Assembly (NCBI GenBank): GCA_009774235.1
Contig: VSNJ01000031.1
Span: 1-32,554 of the forward strand
Source: Lachnospiraceae bacterium
GTDB taxonomy: Bacteria; Bacillota; Clostridia; Lachnospirales; Lachnospiraceae
Length of the DNA stretch: 32,554 nt
Reading direction: 5' to 3'
In this document: positions 21,816-30,534 of the stretch, piece by piece
Layout of the letters: every line of letters begins with the position of its first letter
Numbering within the stretch: the stretch's first letter is position 1
Translations under genes and position numbers: made by a program
Notes under the pieces: model-generated
The model's input: the letters and a program-made list of their open reading frames with translations, nothing else
The model's database searches: none
Told to the model about the DNA's origin: nothing

Positions 21816-24800
21816 ATGGCAAAACTAAAAGAATATAATGGTCACTATTGTGAATCAGAATATGAATATGCTTTCATTGGCTTCTTAGAGACTGAAGGTT
21901 GGAAGTATTCTTCCGGCAATAACATTTCTCGTATTACAAAAAGAGATGTGCTGATTGCTGATGATTTCAAGAGATTTATTGCAGACACAAATCCGGATTT
22001 GACAGAAGATGAGGTAACGAAGATTTTTGATAGTGTCCGTCTTGTGGGTGCAGAAAGCGATTTTGCCACATTACATAAGCTATATGGCTGGATGGTTGAC
22101 GGTGTCCAGTTTATCCCTCAGGATGGATTGGCAAAAATGATACCTCTCATTGATTTTGAAAATACGGATAATAATATTTTCCGTGTTGTAAATCAGTTTA
22201 CAGTGGAATATACAAACAATGGTCAAAAAGAAAATCGCAGACCGGATTTGCTCTTGTTTGTGAATGGCATGCCGTTATGTATCATTGAACTGAAAAATCC
22301 AGCCGATGCAAATGCGACTATCTATGCTGCGTGGGAGCAGATCAATATTCGCTACTGGAGAGATATTCCACACCTTTTGCATTACTGTCCGTTAGCGTGT
22401 ATTTCTGATGGGGTTAAAACAAGGCTTGGAACGGTTCGTACTCCTTATGAGCATTTTTACGCTTGGAGAAGAGTAAATGACAGTGATGTGATATCCACTT
22501 TACCTTTTGCGGAAACAGAAACGATGATTAAAGGCGTTTATGCACCTGAACGATTTTTGGAGATTTTCAGAGATTATATCTATTTTCAGGATAGCATTTA
22601 CGACAGTGATGAGAAAGAAATCGTGTGCCGTTATCCACAATTTTTTGCGACAAGACGGCTTAAAAAGAGTATTATCAATTCTGTTGTTGAAAAAAGCGGT
22701 AAAGGTGGAACATACTTCGGTGCGACAGGATGCGGGAAAACCTACACTATGGCTTTTCTTGCCCGTCAGCTTGCACTTCGTTGTACGGATATACCGGAAA
22801 TCGGATCACCGACAATTATTTTGATTGTTGACCGTGATGAACTGCAAAAGCAGGGGGCAAAGTTTTTTACAAAGAGTAAAGAATTTTTGAATCTTGGTGA
22901 AGTATCTGTTGTAAAAGACAGAGTGCAGTTAAGGCAAGAACTCAGAGCAAGGCAAAGCGGTGGATTTTATATTTGTACCATTCAGAAGTTCTGCGACCGG
23001 AAAGATGACAAAATCGGTATTATCAATGACCATCAAAATATTATATGTTTTTCTGATGAAGCACATAGAACGCAGCTTGAACATTCTAAGAAGATTAAGT
23101 TTAGCAAGGATGTCGATAAGAATATGAAAGCTATGGTTTCAAAGCCATATGCTAAGGTGTTGAAAGAAGCATTTCCACAGGCTGTTTTTGTTGGATTTAC
23201 AGGTACACCCATTGCAGAAACCTATCAGACTTTCGGTGATGAAATTGACAGATATACAATGGATCAGGCAGTGGCAGACGGTTTGACGGTTTCTATTAAG
23301 TATCATCCTCGTATTGCTAAGGTACTGCTTGATAATAAAAAAGTCAAAGAAATTGAAGATTACTATAAAAAATGTGCTGATGATGGGGCAACATATGATG
23401 ATATTGAAGCAAGCAAGAAAGCAATGAGTTCTATGGAAGTGATTTTGGGAGAGCCTTCACGATTAGAACGTCTTGCTACAGATATACATGACCATTATGT
23501 TTCATCTTGTGCAGGTGTTCCAGACAGAATTCAAAAGGCAATGGTTGTTTGTTCAAATAGAAAAATTGCGTATGCACTGCTTCAAAAATTTAAATATAAA
23601 TATCCTGAATGGTTTGAAGAAAAGAAATGTCCTGATGGGGTGTCTGTAACGGAAGAAGAACTAAAAGAATTGAAACCAGTACCATTTATTGCAATGGTAT
23701 CCAGTGTTGGTAGCAACGATGAGAAAGATATGTATAACTATTTAGGTGGGGTCAAGAATGATAAGCGTTCTGAAGAACTTGATGCTGCTTTCAAGCAGGA
23801 GAAATCAAACTTCCACATCGTAATTGTTGTAGATATGTGGATTACAGGTTTTGATGTTCCATGTCTTACATATATGTATAACGATAAGCCGTTGAAGAAA
23901 CATTTGTTAATACAGACCATCAGTCGAGTGAATAGAAAATATCCTGGTAAGAATTATGGCATGATTATTGATTACATCGGCATTCGCAACAATATGCGTG
24001 AAGCAATGAAAATTTATGGAGGTGATACATCTGTTGCTCCAACATCCGATGATGTTGAGCAGGCTACATACATATTCAGAGAAGAATTGGAAATCTTAAA
24101 ATCTCTGTTTAGCGATTATGATTTAACCCCGTTTTTGAATCCGGGATGTGAACCTACAGAACGATATAAGCTTCTTGCGATGGCTGCCGAGTATGTATTT
24201 GTATCAGCACAAGAATTACAGGTTGAAGGAAACAAAGCTTCACAAAAAGTCTCATTTAAGATATATTTCTTAAAGACGGTAAAGAGAATGAGGACTGCTT
24301 TCGATGTTTGTCAGCCTTCGGGGTACTTGGGGGAAGAAGAGTCTGCACTTGCACAATGCTTTATGGCAATAGCTGGGTTTATTCGCAAATGGAGTGGAAC
24401 AAGTGAGGTAGATACTGAGAGTATGAATCGTGCAGTTTCCGAAATGGTCGAAGAAGCATTGAAATACAATCAAGTGGAAAGTGTTCTTGAAAGTGGCGAA
24501 GAAGAAGATATTTTCTCTCCGGAATACTTTGAAAAATTGTCTGATGTTAATATGCCTGCAACTAAATTGGAACTTCTTGTAAAAATGATTCGTAAGCAGA
24601 TTAAGGAATATGGAAAAGTGAATCAGTTAGCTGCGAAGTCATTTCAAGAAATGTTGGAAAAGACTATTGCTGAATATCATGAAAGGCGTAAACATCTTAC
24701 TGCAGAAGAAGCAGGAGAGGCACAGGAGCAGGCCTCTGAGGATATTATAAAGTTTGCAACAGAACAAGCATTAGCAATCCTTCGTCAAATGAAGGAGGAT

Positions 24801-25250
24801 AGAGAAAGTTTCCGTAAGATTGGTTTGACTTTTGAAGAAAAAGCATTCTATGATATTTTGATTTCATTGCGTGACCAATATGAATTTGAGTACGGAATAG
24901 ATAAAGAAGTAGACGGCGTTGTTATTAATGACAAGTGTAAAGTCTTAGCTAAAAAGGTAAAGGAGATTATTGATACAAAGTCTTCGTTTGCAGATTGGCT
25001 TAATAATCAGAATGTAAGAAATCAATTAAAGCTGGACATTAAAATATGCCTGATTAAGAATGGATATCCACCGCAATATAGTCCGAAAGTATTTAATAAG
25101 GTTATGGAGCAGGTGGAGAATTTTGAGGAATATTCAGAAACAGGTAATTTAAGAAATGAAACATCTGTTTCTGCGAAGAGTTATCAATATGAGACGGAGA
25201 GCAAAGTGATGATGGTTGCTGAGGATTCGATACCTTATGGAAATTCATAA
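21816..25250 (+). CDS. hsdR: Type I restriction endonuclease/translocase subunit
   Basis: 1144 residues, near full length. PD-(D/E)xK nuclease: D144 (RRPDLLLF), E158-x-K160 (IIELKNP). SF2 motor: Walker A GATGCGKT (302-309), DEAH box DEAH (414-417), TGTP motif III (462-465), then SRVNRKYPGK motif VI (around 705). C-terminal helical domain binds HsdM. Ribosome binding site AAAGGAGG. It moves along DNA and cuts far from the target. Directly follows hsdS with three bases between. Confidence 0.96.
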   Translation: MAKLKEYNGHYCESEYEYAFIGFLETEGWKYSSGNNISRITKRDVLIADDFKRFIADTNPDLTEDEVTKIFDSVRLVGAESDFATLHKLYGWMVDGVQFIPQDGLAKMIPLIDFENTDNNIFRVVNQFTVEYTNNGQKENRRPDLLLFVNGMPLCIIELKNPADANATIYAAWEQINIRYWRDIPHLLHYCPLACISDGVKTRLGTVRTPYEHFYAWRRVNDSDVISTLPFAETETMIKGVYAPERFLEIFRDYIYFQDSIYDSDEKEIVCRYPQFFATRRLKKSIINSVVEKSGKGGTYFGATGCGKTYTMAFLARQLALRCTDIPEIGSPTIILIVDRDELQKQGAKFFTKSKEFLNLGEVSVVKDRVQLRQELRARQSGGFYICTIQKFCDRKDDKIGIINDHQNIICFSDEAHRTQLEHSKKIKFSKDVDKNMKAMVSKPYAKVLKEAFPQAVFVGFTGTPIAETYQTFGDEIDRYTMDQAVADGLTVSIKYHPRIAKVLLDNKKVKEIEDYYKKCADDGATYDDIEASKKAMSSMEVILGEPSRLERLATDIHDHYVSSCAGVPDRIQKAMVVCSNRKIAYALLQKFKYKYPEWFEEKKCPDGVSVTEEELKELKPVPFIAMVSSVGSNDEKDMYNYLGGVKNDKRSEELDAAFKQEKSNFHIVIVVDMWITGFDVPCLTYMYNDKPLKKHLLIQTISRVNRKYPGKNYGMIIDYIGIRNNMREAMKIYGGDTSVAPTSDDVEQATYIFREELEILKSLFSDYDLTPFLNPGCEPTERYKLLAMAAEYVFVSAQELQVEGNKASQKVSFKIYFLKTVKRMRTAFDVCQPSGYLGEEESALAQCFMAIAGFIRKWSGTSEVDTESMNRAVSEMVEEALKYNQVESVLESGEEEDIFSPEYFEKLSDVNMPATKLELLVKMIRKQIKEYGKVNQLAAKSFQEMLEKTIAEYHERRKHLTAEEAGEAQEQASEDIIKFATEQALAILRQMKEDRESFRKIGLTFEEKAFYDILISLRDQYEFEYGIDKEVDGVVINDKCKVLAKKVKEIIDTKSSFADWLNNQNVRNQLKLDIKICLIKNGYPPQYSPKVFNKVMEQVENFEEYSETGNLRNETSVSAKSYQYETESKVMMVAEDSIPYGNS

Positions 25251-25276
25251 CCATAATCAGTAGGGAGGTGCTGAAT

Positions 25277-26611
25277 ATGAAGTATGTCTTTTTCTATGAT
25301 GAAACAGAGCATAGCAGAAAGATTAATTTGCAGACTGTTACTGCTAATAATTATTGTGATAATTTTATAACTGGAATTGTGGGTTGGAAAGCGAAAGAAA
25401 ATGAATGTATTTCTGACAGATATCTTGCTTTTGAAGCGAAGTATGATTATAGAAAAAAAGACGGGGAGCTAAAGAGCCAGACTATGAAAACAAAGGATTT
25501 TAGGTTTGGGCTTGCTTCTCTTAATAATCATACTATTGAATTCTATGAAGATCTTGTATCACTGTTTGATGAGAAAATAATTATTTTTTTCTCTGTGTTC
25601 AGCAAAATAGAATATGTTATTAGCCAGTTATTTGTAAATTATCATAATTCTATGTTTGTGGATATTGATTATATGAAATACGCAATTATTAAGGCTGTTA
25701 ATGTATATCGACCACAAAATGTTATAGAAGCAATTTACAAAGAACCGCAAATATTTGTTAATGAATTACGGTCTTTTTTAGAAGATAGGATTATTAAAAA
25801 TCAGGCTAATAGTATTTTGAAAGAGCATGAGAATCAAGCATTTGAAGAAATACTTATTCTGCTTGATGACACAGAGATGCCGGAAACATTAGATTGGGCA
25901 TATTTTGCACCGTTTGATGGATTTCAGAAGCTGTTGACAGAGATGAATATTGTTAATTATAGGCTGATGATTGATCGAGAAGGAGAAGAAGAACATACAT
26001 TGAATGCTGCAATAAATGAAGGACTTCAAAATGTTACTGAGGAAGACTCCAGAGAATATGTGGGGCTTAGAATGGCAGACATGCTTATAGGGTTAATATC
26101 TCGATTGATGCAGTCATTGAAGATATCATTAAATGGAGATTATAAAGACGGGAAAATAAAGAAAACTCTTTTGGGTTCTGGTTGGTTTGCATTGAATCAA
26201 AAGCAACTTGATTTGTATAAAAAATTGTATCAAATAATATGTGGGAATAATGATCATTGGTACAAATCTTATGCTGGTATTTATTCAGATGATTTGGTGG
26301 CTTTTGTAGCACTTCTTCAATTTATGAATCATTTTTCTGATGCGGAAGAAATTTGCAGTAGTAAGCTTGAAATGCAACCAGAGTATTATAATGCCTTTGT
26401 CTGCGAAAGACTGAGCGAGCGTTATAAAATTATGGGAAACAAATTACCGATTGATCCTATTGCAAATGATGGCAAAGATTTTTTTATAATCAAAGAGGTG
26501 CAATGGTTTATAAGGATATTAATAAGCAGCCTATCTTGCCATTACATAGTGGACAGAATGAATTTTATGTTTTTTCGGTGGGATTTTCACGGAATGGAAC
26601 CTCGTTGGTGA
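25277..26611 (+). CDS. DUF3800-like protein
   Basis: 444 residues from ATG 25277 (AGGGAGG eight bases upstream; an earlier GTG overlaps that site). Start MKYVFFYDETEH shows the D-E pair of DUF3800 proteins, and EYVGLRMADMLIGLISRL (about 259-277) matches their second conserved helix (x-Q/R-x-A-D-x-x). DUF3800 resembles an RNase H-like fold but its activity is unproven; the family is common in defence islands. The C-terminus after about residue 395 runs 109 bases into the next gene, and a T7 run at 26475-26481 suggests an ancestral stop just before that gene (see findings). Confidence 0.68.
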   Translation: MKYVFFYDETEHSRKINLQTVTANNYCDNFITGIVGWKAKENECISDRYLAFEAKYDYRKKDGELKSQTMKTKDFRFGLASLNNHTIEFYEDLVSLFDEKIIIFFSVFSKIEYVISQLFVNYHNSMFVDIDYMKYAIIKAVNVYRPQNVIEAIYKEPQIFVNELRSFLEDRIIKNQANSILKEHENQAFEEILILLDDTEMPETLDWAYFAPFDGFQKLLTEMNIVNYRLMIDREGEEEHTLNAAINEGLQNVTEEDSREYVGLRMADMLIGLISRLMQSLKISLNGDYKDGKIKKTLLGSGWFALNQKQLDLYKKLYQIICGNNDHWYKSYAGIYSDDLVAFVALLQFMNHFSDAEEICSSKLEMQPEYYNAFVCERLSERYKIMGNKLPIDPIANDGKDFFIIKEVQWFIRILISSLSCHYIVDRMNFMFFRWDFHGMEPRW

Positions 26612-26772
26612 CCATTTTGGAGAATGAACATCCAAAGTGTTATAGACTACCAGATGAGTACGGTGATTGGACTATGACTGTTGTAGGATTTGCCAATATG
26701 GGTGAAAGATTGTTTCCATCGAAAGTGTTATTTTCACTAATTGATGGAAGATATTTGGTTGATATTTTATAG
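26503..26772 (+). CDS. Unknown 89-residue protein
   Basis: I do not recognise it. The ATG has a good site (AAAGAGGTGCA) and the protein looks beta-rich (SGQNEFYVFSVGFSRNG, LVTILENEHPKCYRLPDEYG, DWTMTVVGFANMGERLF). It overlaps the end of the previous gene by 109 bases. It sits between DUF3800-like and HEPN-like genes, so it may be a partner of either. Confidence 0.6.
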   Translation: MVYKDINKQPILPLHSGQNEFYVFSVGFSRNGTSLVTILENEHPKCYRLPDEYGDWTMTVVGFANMGERLFPSKVLFSLIDGRYLVDIL

Positions 26773-26817
26773 ATTTTAGGCACTTTAGAAATTTATATTT
26801 ATAGTATTGAAAAGTAG

Positions 26818-27390
26818 GTGGAAAAGATTTTTTCATATAATTCGGATATAGATAAAATAGCATATATGAATTGGAAAACCAGACAACATCAACCGATTCA
26901 AGATATGATAATTATTGCCGATGGATATATGAAGGCAGTGATAATGCTTGCACAGGATTGTTTGCAGGATAATGTAGATAAAAAGGCGGATATTGTGGTT
27001 TTTCCAATGCTGTTTTCGGCAAACCATGCAATAGAGTTGTATCTAAAATCTATAAATTGGTCTTTGGATATGCTGTTTAATATGAAAGAGTCATTTTGTG
27101 GAGGTCACGATATTAGGCAGATATGGAATATAGTAAAGAAACGTATGAATTATTATAAAAACGGAAGAGGTATTCCGGCACCATTGTTAGTAAGAAGATT
27201 TATGGGGAAATCCACAGCAGAAGAATTAGTGAATGAAATATTAATGTTGCCCAAAATGAATTGGAATAGTGGAGACGGACTATATAAAATATTGCCAGTA
27301 ACATTAGATTTTGCTAAAATATTATCACGAGTAGCTAAGCAAGATTTGGTGGTTTATGATAAACCATACGATTTTAGATATTTTATGTAG
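26818..27390 (+). CDS. HEPN-like protein
   Basis: 190 residues if started at GTG 26818; the start is uncertain, with ATG 26866 as an alternative. Residues 60-100 have the pattern FPMLFSANHAIELYLKSINW ... GGHDIRQIW, i.e. a long helix with A-x-E-x-x-L-K followed by G-H-D, typical of HEPN-type helical proteins that appear as toxins or RNA-cleaving effectors. A clear R-x4-6-H catalytic motif is not visible, so activity is doubtful. It lies between the 89-residue and AlbA_2/HATPase genes. Confidence 0.5.
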   Translation: MEKIFSYNSDIDKIAYMNWKTRQHQPIQDMIIIADGYMKAVIMLAQDCLQDNVDKKADIVVFPMLFSANHAIELYLKSINWSLDMLFNMKESFCGGHDIRQIWNIVKKRMNYYKNGRGIPAPLLVRRFMGKSTAEELVNEILMLPKMNWNSGDGLYKILPVTLDFAKILSRVAKQDLVVYDKPYDFRYFM

Positions 27391-27494
27391 TAGGGTATAG
27401 AAATTAAGAATTAAGAGAAGTGGATACTGGCATGAATGGAGGAAATGAAAAAGGATTACTGTCTTCTAAATATTGTAAATGAGGAGTGCCAAAT

Positions 27495-29210
27495 ATGGAT
27501 ATTATGTCATTTAATAAATCGAAAAAAGAAGAAATGATACTCACACTTTATGGTTTGATTGATAATTGGGAAAATGAAGTGATTGAGTTTAAAGAGGCTG
27601 GAAAGGATTATGATAGGGATAAAATTGGACGGTATTTCTCAGCATTGAGCAATGAAGCTAATCTGCGAGGCTTACAACATGGTTGGCTTGTGTTTGGTGT
27701 AAACAATAAAGAAAGAAAAATTGTCGGGACAGGCTATAGAAATAGCAAAGGGTTAGATACCTTAAAGCATGAAATTGGTTCAGGCACAACCGGAGGTATG
27801 TCATTTATTGATATTTATGAGGTTTTTCCGATTGTTGATGGAGAAGAAAAGAGGGTGGTAATGTTTCAAATACCAGCCGCAATTACTGCCATTCCGACGG
27901 GCTGGCAAAATCAGGAATATGCTCGAGATGGAGAATCTCTGGTACCATTATCCGAAGAAAAAAGAGAGCGGATTCGTCGTCAGGTAAGATTGGACTGGTC
28001 AAAAAGATTTGTGGCTAATGCAACTATAGAGCATTTGGACAAGGAAGCCATTGCTGTTGCAAGAGAGAAGTATAAGGAAAAGATGGATGATTCACATATA
28101 TCTAATGAAGTAGATAAAATGTCAGATGAAGAGTTTCTTGAGAGAAGAAAGTTGATTATAGATGGTAAGATTACTAACGCAGCAATGCTTCTTTTGGGGA
28201 ATGCAGCATATGATTATTTATTTGAAAGTGTACCGGAAGCTTCATGGCGTATTTACGATTCAAAAGAGATGGTAAAGGACTATGAAATATACAAGATACC
28301 TTTTATTACACTCAGTGACAGAATATTGAAAAATATTCGAAACCTTACTTATAGATATATGCCGAACCAAATGACACTGTTTCCTATGGAAACAAAGCAA
28401 TATGATACATGGGTATTGAGGGAATTGCTTAATAATTGTATTGCACATTCTGATTATAGTTTGGGTGGGCGAATTTATATTAATGAATTTGAAGACAAGC
28501 TGGTTCTTACAAATCCGGGCAGTTTTATTCCGGAAAGCATAGAGCCTATTTTGAATCCAGCTTACACGTCTCCGTTCTATCGCAATCAGCTTTTAGCGGA
28601 AGCGATGGTTATGTTTAAAATGATTGATACAGAAACAACAGGGATTCGACGGGTATTTCATATCCAACGAGAGAAATTTTTCCCTTTGCCAGATTATGAT
28701 ATTGCATCAAAAGAACGGGTTGAAGTATCGATTTATGGCAAAGAGATTAATGAGCAGTTTACTTATCTGCTCCATGATAATGAGGATCTGAATTTAGTTA
28801 TTGTTTATTTATTAGATCAGGTACAAAAGGGAAAACCTATTTCTAAAGAGGCAGCATCTCATTTGAGAAAACATAAATTAGTCGAAGGACGGGTAAATAA
28901 CTTATATTTGGCAGCTCCTCTTGCAAAAACAGAGGAGGATAAGGTACAATATATTAAAAATAAAGCATTTAATGATAAATACTATCAGGATATGATAGTT
29001 AATTATCTACGGGAATTTGGAAAGGCAAATCGGGCAGCAATGCGTGAGTTACTAATTGATAAGTTTCCAGATACGCTTTCGACCAGTCAGAAGGATCGAA
29101 AAGTCTTAACTTTGCTTACGGCACTTAAAAGAAAGGGTATTATTACCACGGATTCTGATAATAAAAAAATATCGAACTGGATTTTGGTTCATGATAATGA
29201 AAAAGAGTAA
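27495..29210 (+). CDS. AlbA_2/HATPase_c_4 protein (COG2865-like, RecG-related annotation)
   Basis: 571 residues from ATG 27495 (GAGGAG upstream). N-terminal Schlafen-type AlbA_2 domain: ENEVIEFKEAGKDYDRDKIG (27-46), then LSNEANLRGLQHGWLVFGVN (51-70). Middle GHKL ATPase-like domain: LRELLNNCIAHSDYS around 305-320 with the N-box, and LVLTNPGSF around 335-343. C-terminal part is helix-turn-helix-like (AAMRELLIDKFPDTLSTSQK). Members are annotated as putative transcriptional regulators or ATP-binding helicases and are common next to type I restriction genes. A second open frame after the stop (29219-29383) suggests a lost C-terminal extension. Confidence 0.82.
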   Translation: MDIMSFNKSKKEEMILTLYGLIDNWENEVIEFKEAGKDYDRDKIGRYFSALSNEANLRGLQHGWLVFGVNNKERKIVGTGYRNSKGLDTLKHEIGSGTTGGMSFIDIYEVFPIVDGEEKRVVMFQIPAAITAIPTGWQNQEYARDGESLVPLSEEKRERIRRQVRLDWSKRFVANATIEHLDKEAIAVAREKYKEKMDDSHISNEVDKMSDEEFLERRKLIIDGKITNAAMLLLGNAAYDYLFESVPEASWRIYDSKEMVKDYEIYKIPFITLSDRILKNIRNLTYRYMPNQMTLFPMETKQYDTWVLRELLNNCIAHSDYSLGGRIYINEFEDKLVLTNPGSFIPESIEPILNPAYTSPFYRNQLLAEAMVMFKMIDTETTGIRRVFHIQREKFFPLPDYDIASKERVEVSIYGKEINEQFTYLLHDNEDLNLVIVYLLDQVQKGKPISKEAASHLRKHKLVEGRVNNLYLAAPLAKTEEDKVQYIKNKAFNDKYYQDMIVNYLREFGKANRAAMRELLIDKFPDTLSTSQKDRKVLTLLTALKRKGIITTDSDNKKISNWILVHDNEKE

Positions 29211-29218
29211 TTCAGTGA

Positions 29219-29360
29219 GGAAATTGGTTTGAAATTGGTTTAATAATTGGTTTGATAACGGAAATGTGTGGTTTAAAAAAGCTTGTAATTAAGCTATTTG
29301 CGACATTAAACCAAAATGAAAAAGAAAAAAGTCGATTTGATGATTGGTTTGATGTTGGTT
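29219..29360 (+). repeat. TTGGTTT repeats upstream of the retron, 11-12 bp spacing
   Basis: ATTGGTTT begins at 29223, 29234, 29246, and again at 29343, with TTGGTT at 29355; one inverted copy TTAAACCAA lies at 29306-29314 and a diverged GTGGTTTAA at 29268. The 11-12 base phase equals one helix turn, so a protein could bind all copies on one DNA face. Alternatively it is repetitive coding DNA from a decayed C-terminus, since the frame 29219-29383 is open (NWFEIGLIIGLITEM). Confidence 0.55.
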
Positions 29361-29473
29361 GGAAAATGAAGAACTTTTTATAGATACCAGACGATTGATA
29401 AAGAGCTTTAAAGTATGGAATAAAATGCTATACAGAATTTGACAGGAACACAAATATAAATGAGGGAATTAGA

Positions 29474-30355
29474 ATGGATGTATTAATGGCTAAGCAGATA
29501 TATGAAGAAATATATTTACATATTGAATTAAGTAATATAGATATATTTTTATGCGGAGGAGCAAGTGGTAGAACAAATATATCAAAGAGAGATCAACTGC
29601 GAGAACAGCTTGAAAAAAATAAGAAAATCTCAATTTTTTATCCAGAAGATATGTTTATGGAGTTTCTAAATAGAAAAAAATATGATTTGCTTGCTTTGGA
29701 AAGCTTTTTGGCGGATAATAGTGATCTAATTTTGATAGTATGTGAAAGTCCTGGATCATTTGCTGAACTTGGTGCATTTGTAAACAATGAAAGTACACTT
29801 AACAAAGTTGTTGTGTTAATACAAAAGAAATATAAAAAGGCTAAAAGTTTTATTAGACAGGGACCAGTACAGCATGTTGAATTGCATAATAAAGAAAATG
29901 TAATTTATTTTAATGATGATATGGAAGAGTTGATACGAGAAGTTAATCGATATATAGATAAAAAGTATTGGTTTTATCGCAATAAAAAATATCATAAATA
30001 TGCTCCGAAAACTAAGGATATAAACTTGATATCTGGTCAATTTTATTTTATACTGTTATTGTTGTATTTTGATAATAAGATAGATGTTAAACATATGCCA
30101 ACGATTGTCCGAGAAATTTATTTTGAAAGAAATTTCAGGGCAGATAGTTTTGAAGTATTATATACAGCAGCCCTAAAGAGACTGCATAAAGAAGGAATGC
30201 TTCTCAAATTATTTGAAAATGGAGAAAATTTTTATCAGCTAACTGCAAAGGGATATTTTCGTGCAAAAACATTGTTAAATGATGTAAATGTTGCAGAGAG
30301 AGATCATGCAGTTAATAAGATAAGAATGAAAATTCTTCAAGCTCAATATTGTTAA
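29474..30355 (+). CDS. Retron effector: NDT-like domain with C-terminal winged helix
   Basis: 293 residues, ATG with GAGGGA seven bases upstream. Motif order matches the effector of E. coli retron Ec86 (Retron-Eco1): IFLCGG (24-29), IFYPEDMF (54-61), ESPGSFAELGAFVNNE (91-106, with candidate catalytic E98) and SFIRQGPV (125-132), the marks of nucleoside-deoxyribosyltransferase-like domains. Residues about 185-290 are helical with a winged-helix end (LKRLHKEGMLLKLFENGENF, YQLTAKGYFRA). In that system the effector is held inactive by RT-msDNA and released or activated on phage attack, depleting nucleotides or NAD. The msr-msd RNA starts inside its stop codon. Confidence 0.88.
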   Translation: MDVLMAKQIYEEIYLHIELSNIDIFLCGGASGRTNISKRDQLREQLEKNKKISIFYPEDMFMEFLNRKKYDLLALESFLADNSDLILIVCESPGSFAELGAFVNNESTLNKVVVLIQKKYKKAKSFIRQGPVQHVELHNKENVIYFNDDMEELIREVNRYIDKKYWFYRNKKYHKYAPKTKDINLISGQFYFILLLLYFDNKIDVKHMPTIVREIYFERNFRADSFEVLYTAALKRLHKEGMLLKLFENGENFYQLTAKGYFRAKTLLNDVNVAERDHAVNKIRMKILQAQYC

Positions 30356-30530
30356 TACCATCTTTAGAACGTTGCGGATACATAAATTATGTTGAAGTCT
30401 ATAGGAGATGGTTCGTCTTCTTGAGTTAATTAACATTGACGTAGTTGATCAACACGATGCGGAAATCCAACGACAGTTGAATTCCCACCTCGTGTTGACA
30501 CAAAACATTTCAGGTAAAGGTGGTGTTAAC
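30351..30530 (+). ncRNA. Retron msr-msd RNA
   Basis: Read from the sequence: a1 30351-30366 pairs with a2 30515-30530 over 16 bp (two G-U pairs); the next base G30367 is in UUUA-G, matching the place of the branching G after ...UUA in Ec86. msr stem 1 is ACAUA/UAUGU (30380-30392) and msr stem 2 is AGGAGAU/GUCUUCU (30403-30421). The msd hairpin 30449-30498 has arms CAACACGA.. and ..UCGUGUUG with 18 of 22 arm positions paired and loop GACA (30472-30475). The template region ends near 30514, so the msDNA would be roughly 70-80 nt. The a1 arm overlaps the effector stop codon and a2 overlaps the RT ribosome site. Confidence 0.82.
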
Positions 30531-30534
30531 AATT

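Noticed and set aside
30425..30450. Palindromes GTTAATTAAC and GTTGATCAAC as separate regulatory sites
   Set aside because: They lie within the msr-msd RNA near the msr/msd junction and are better explained as part of it.
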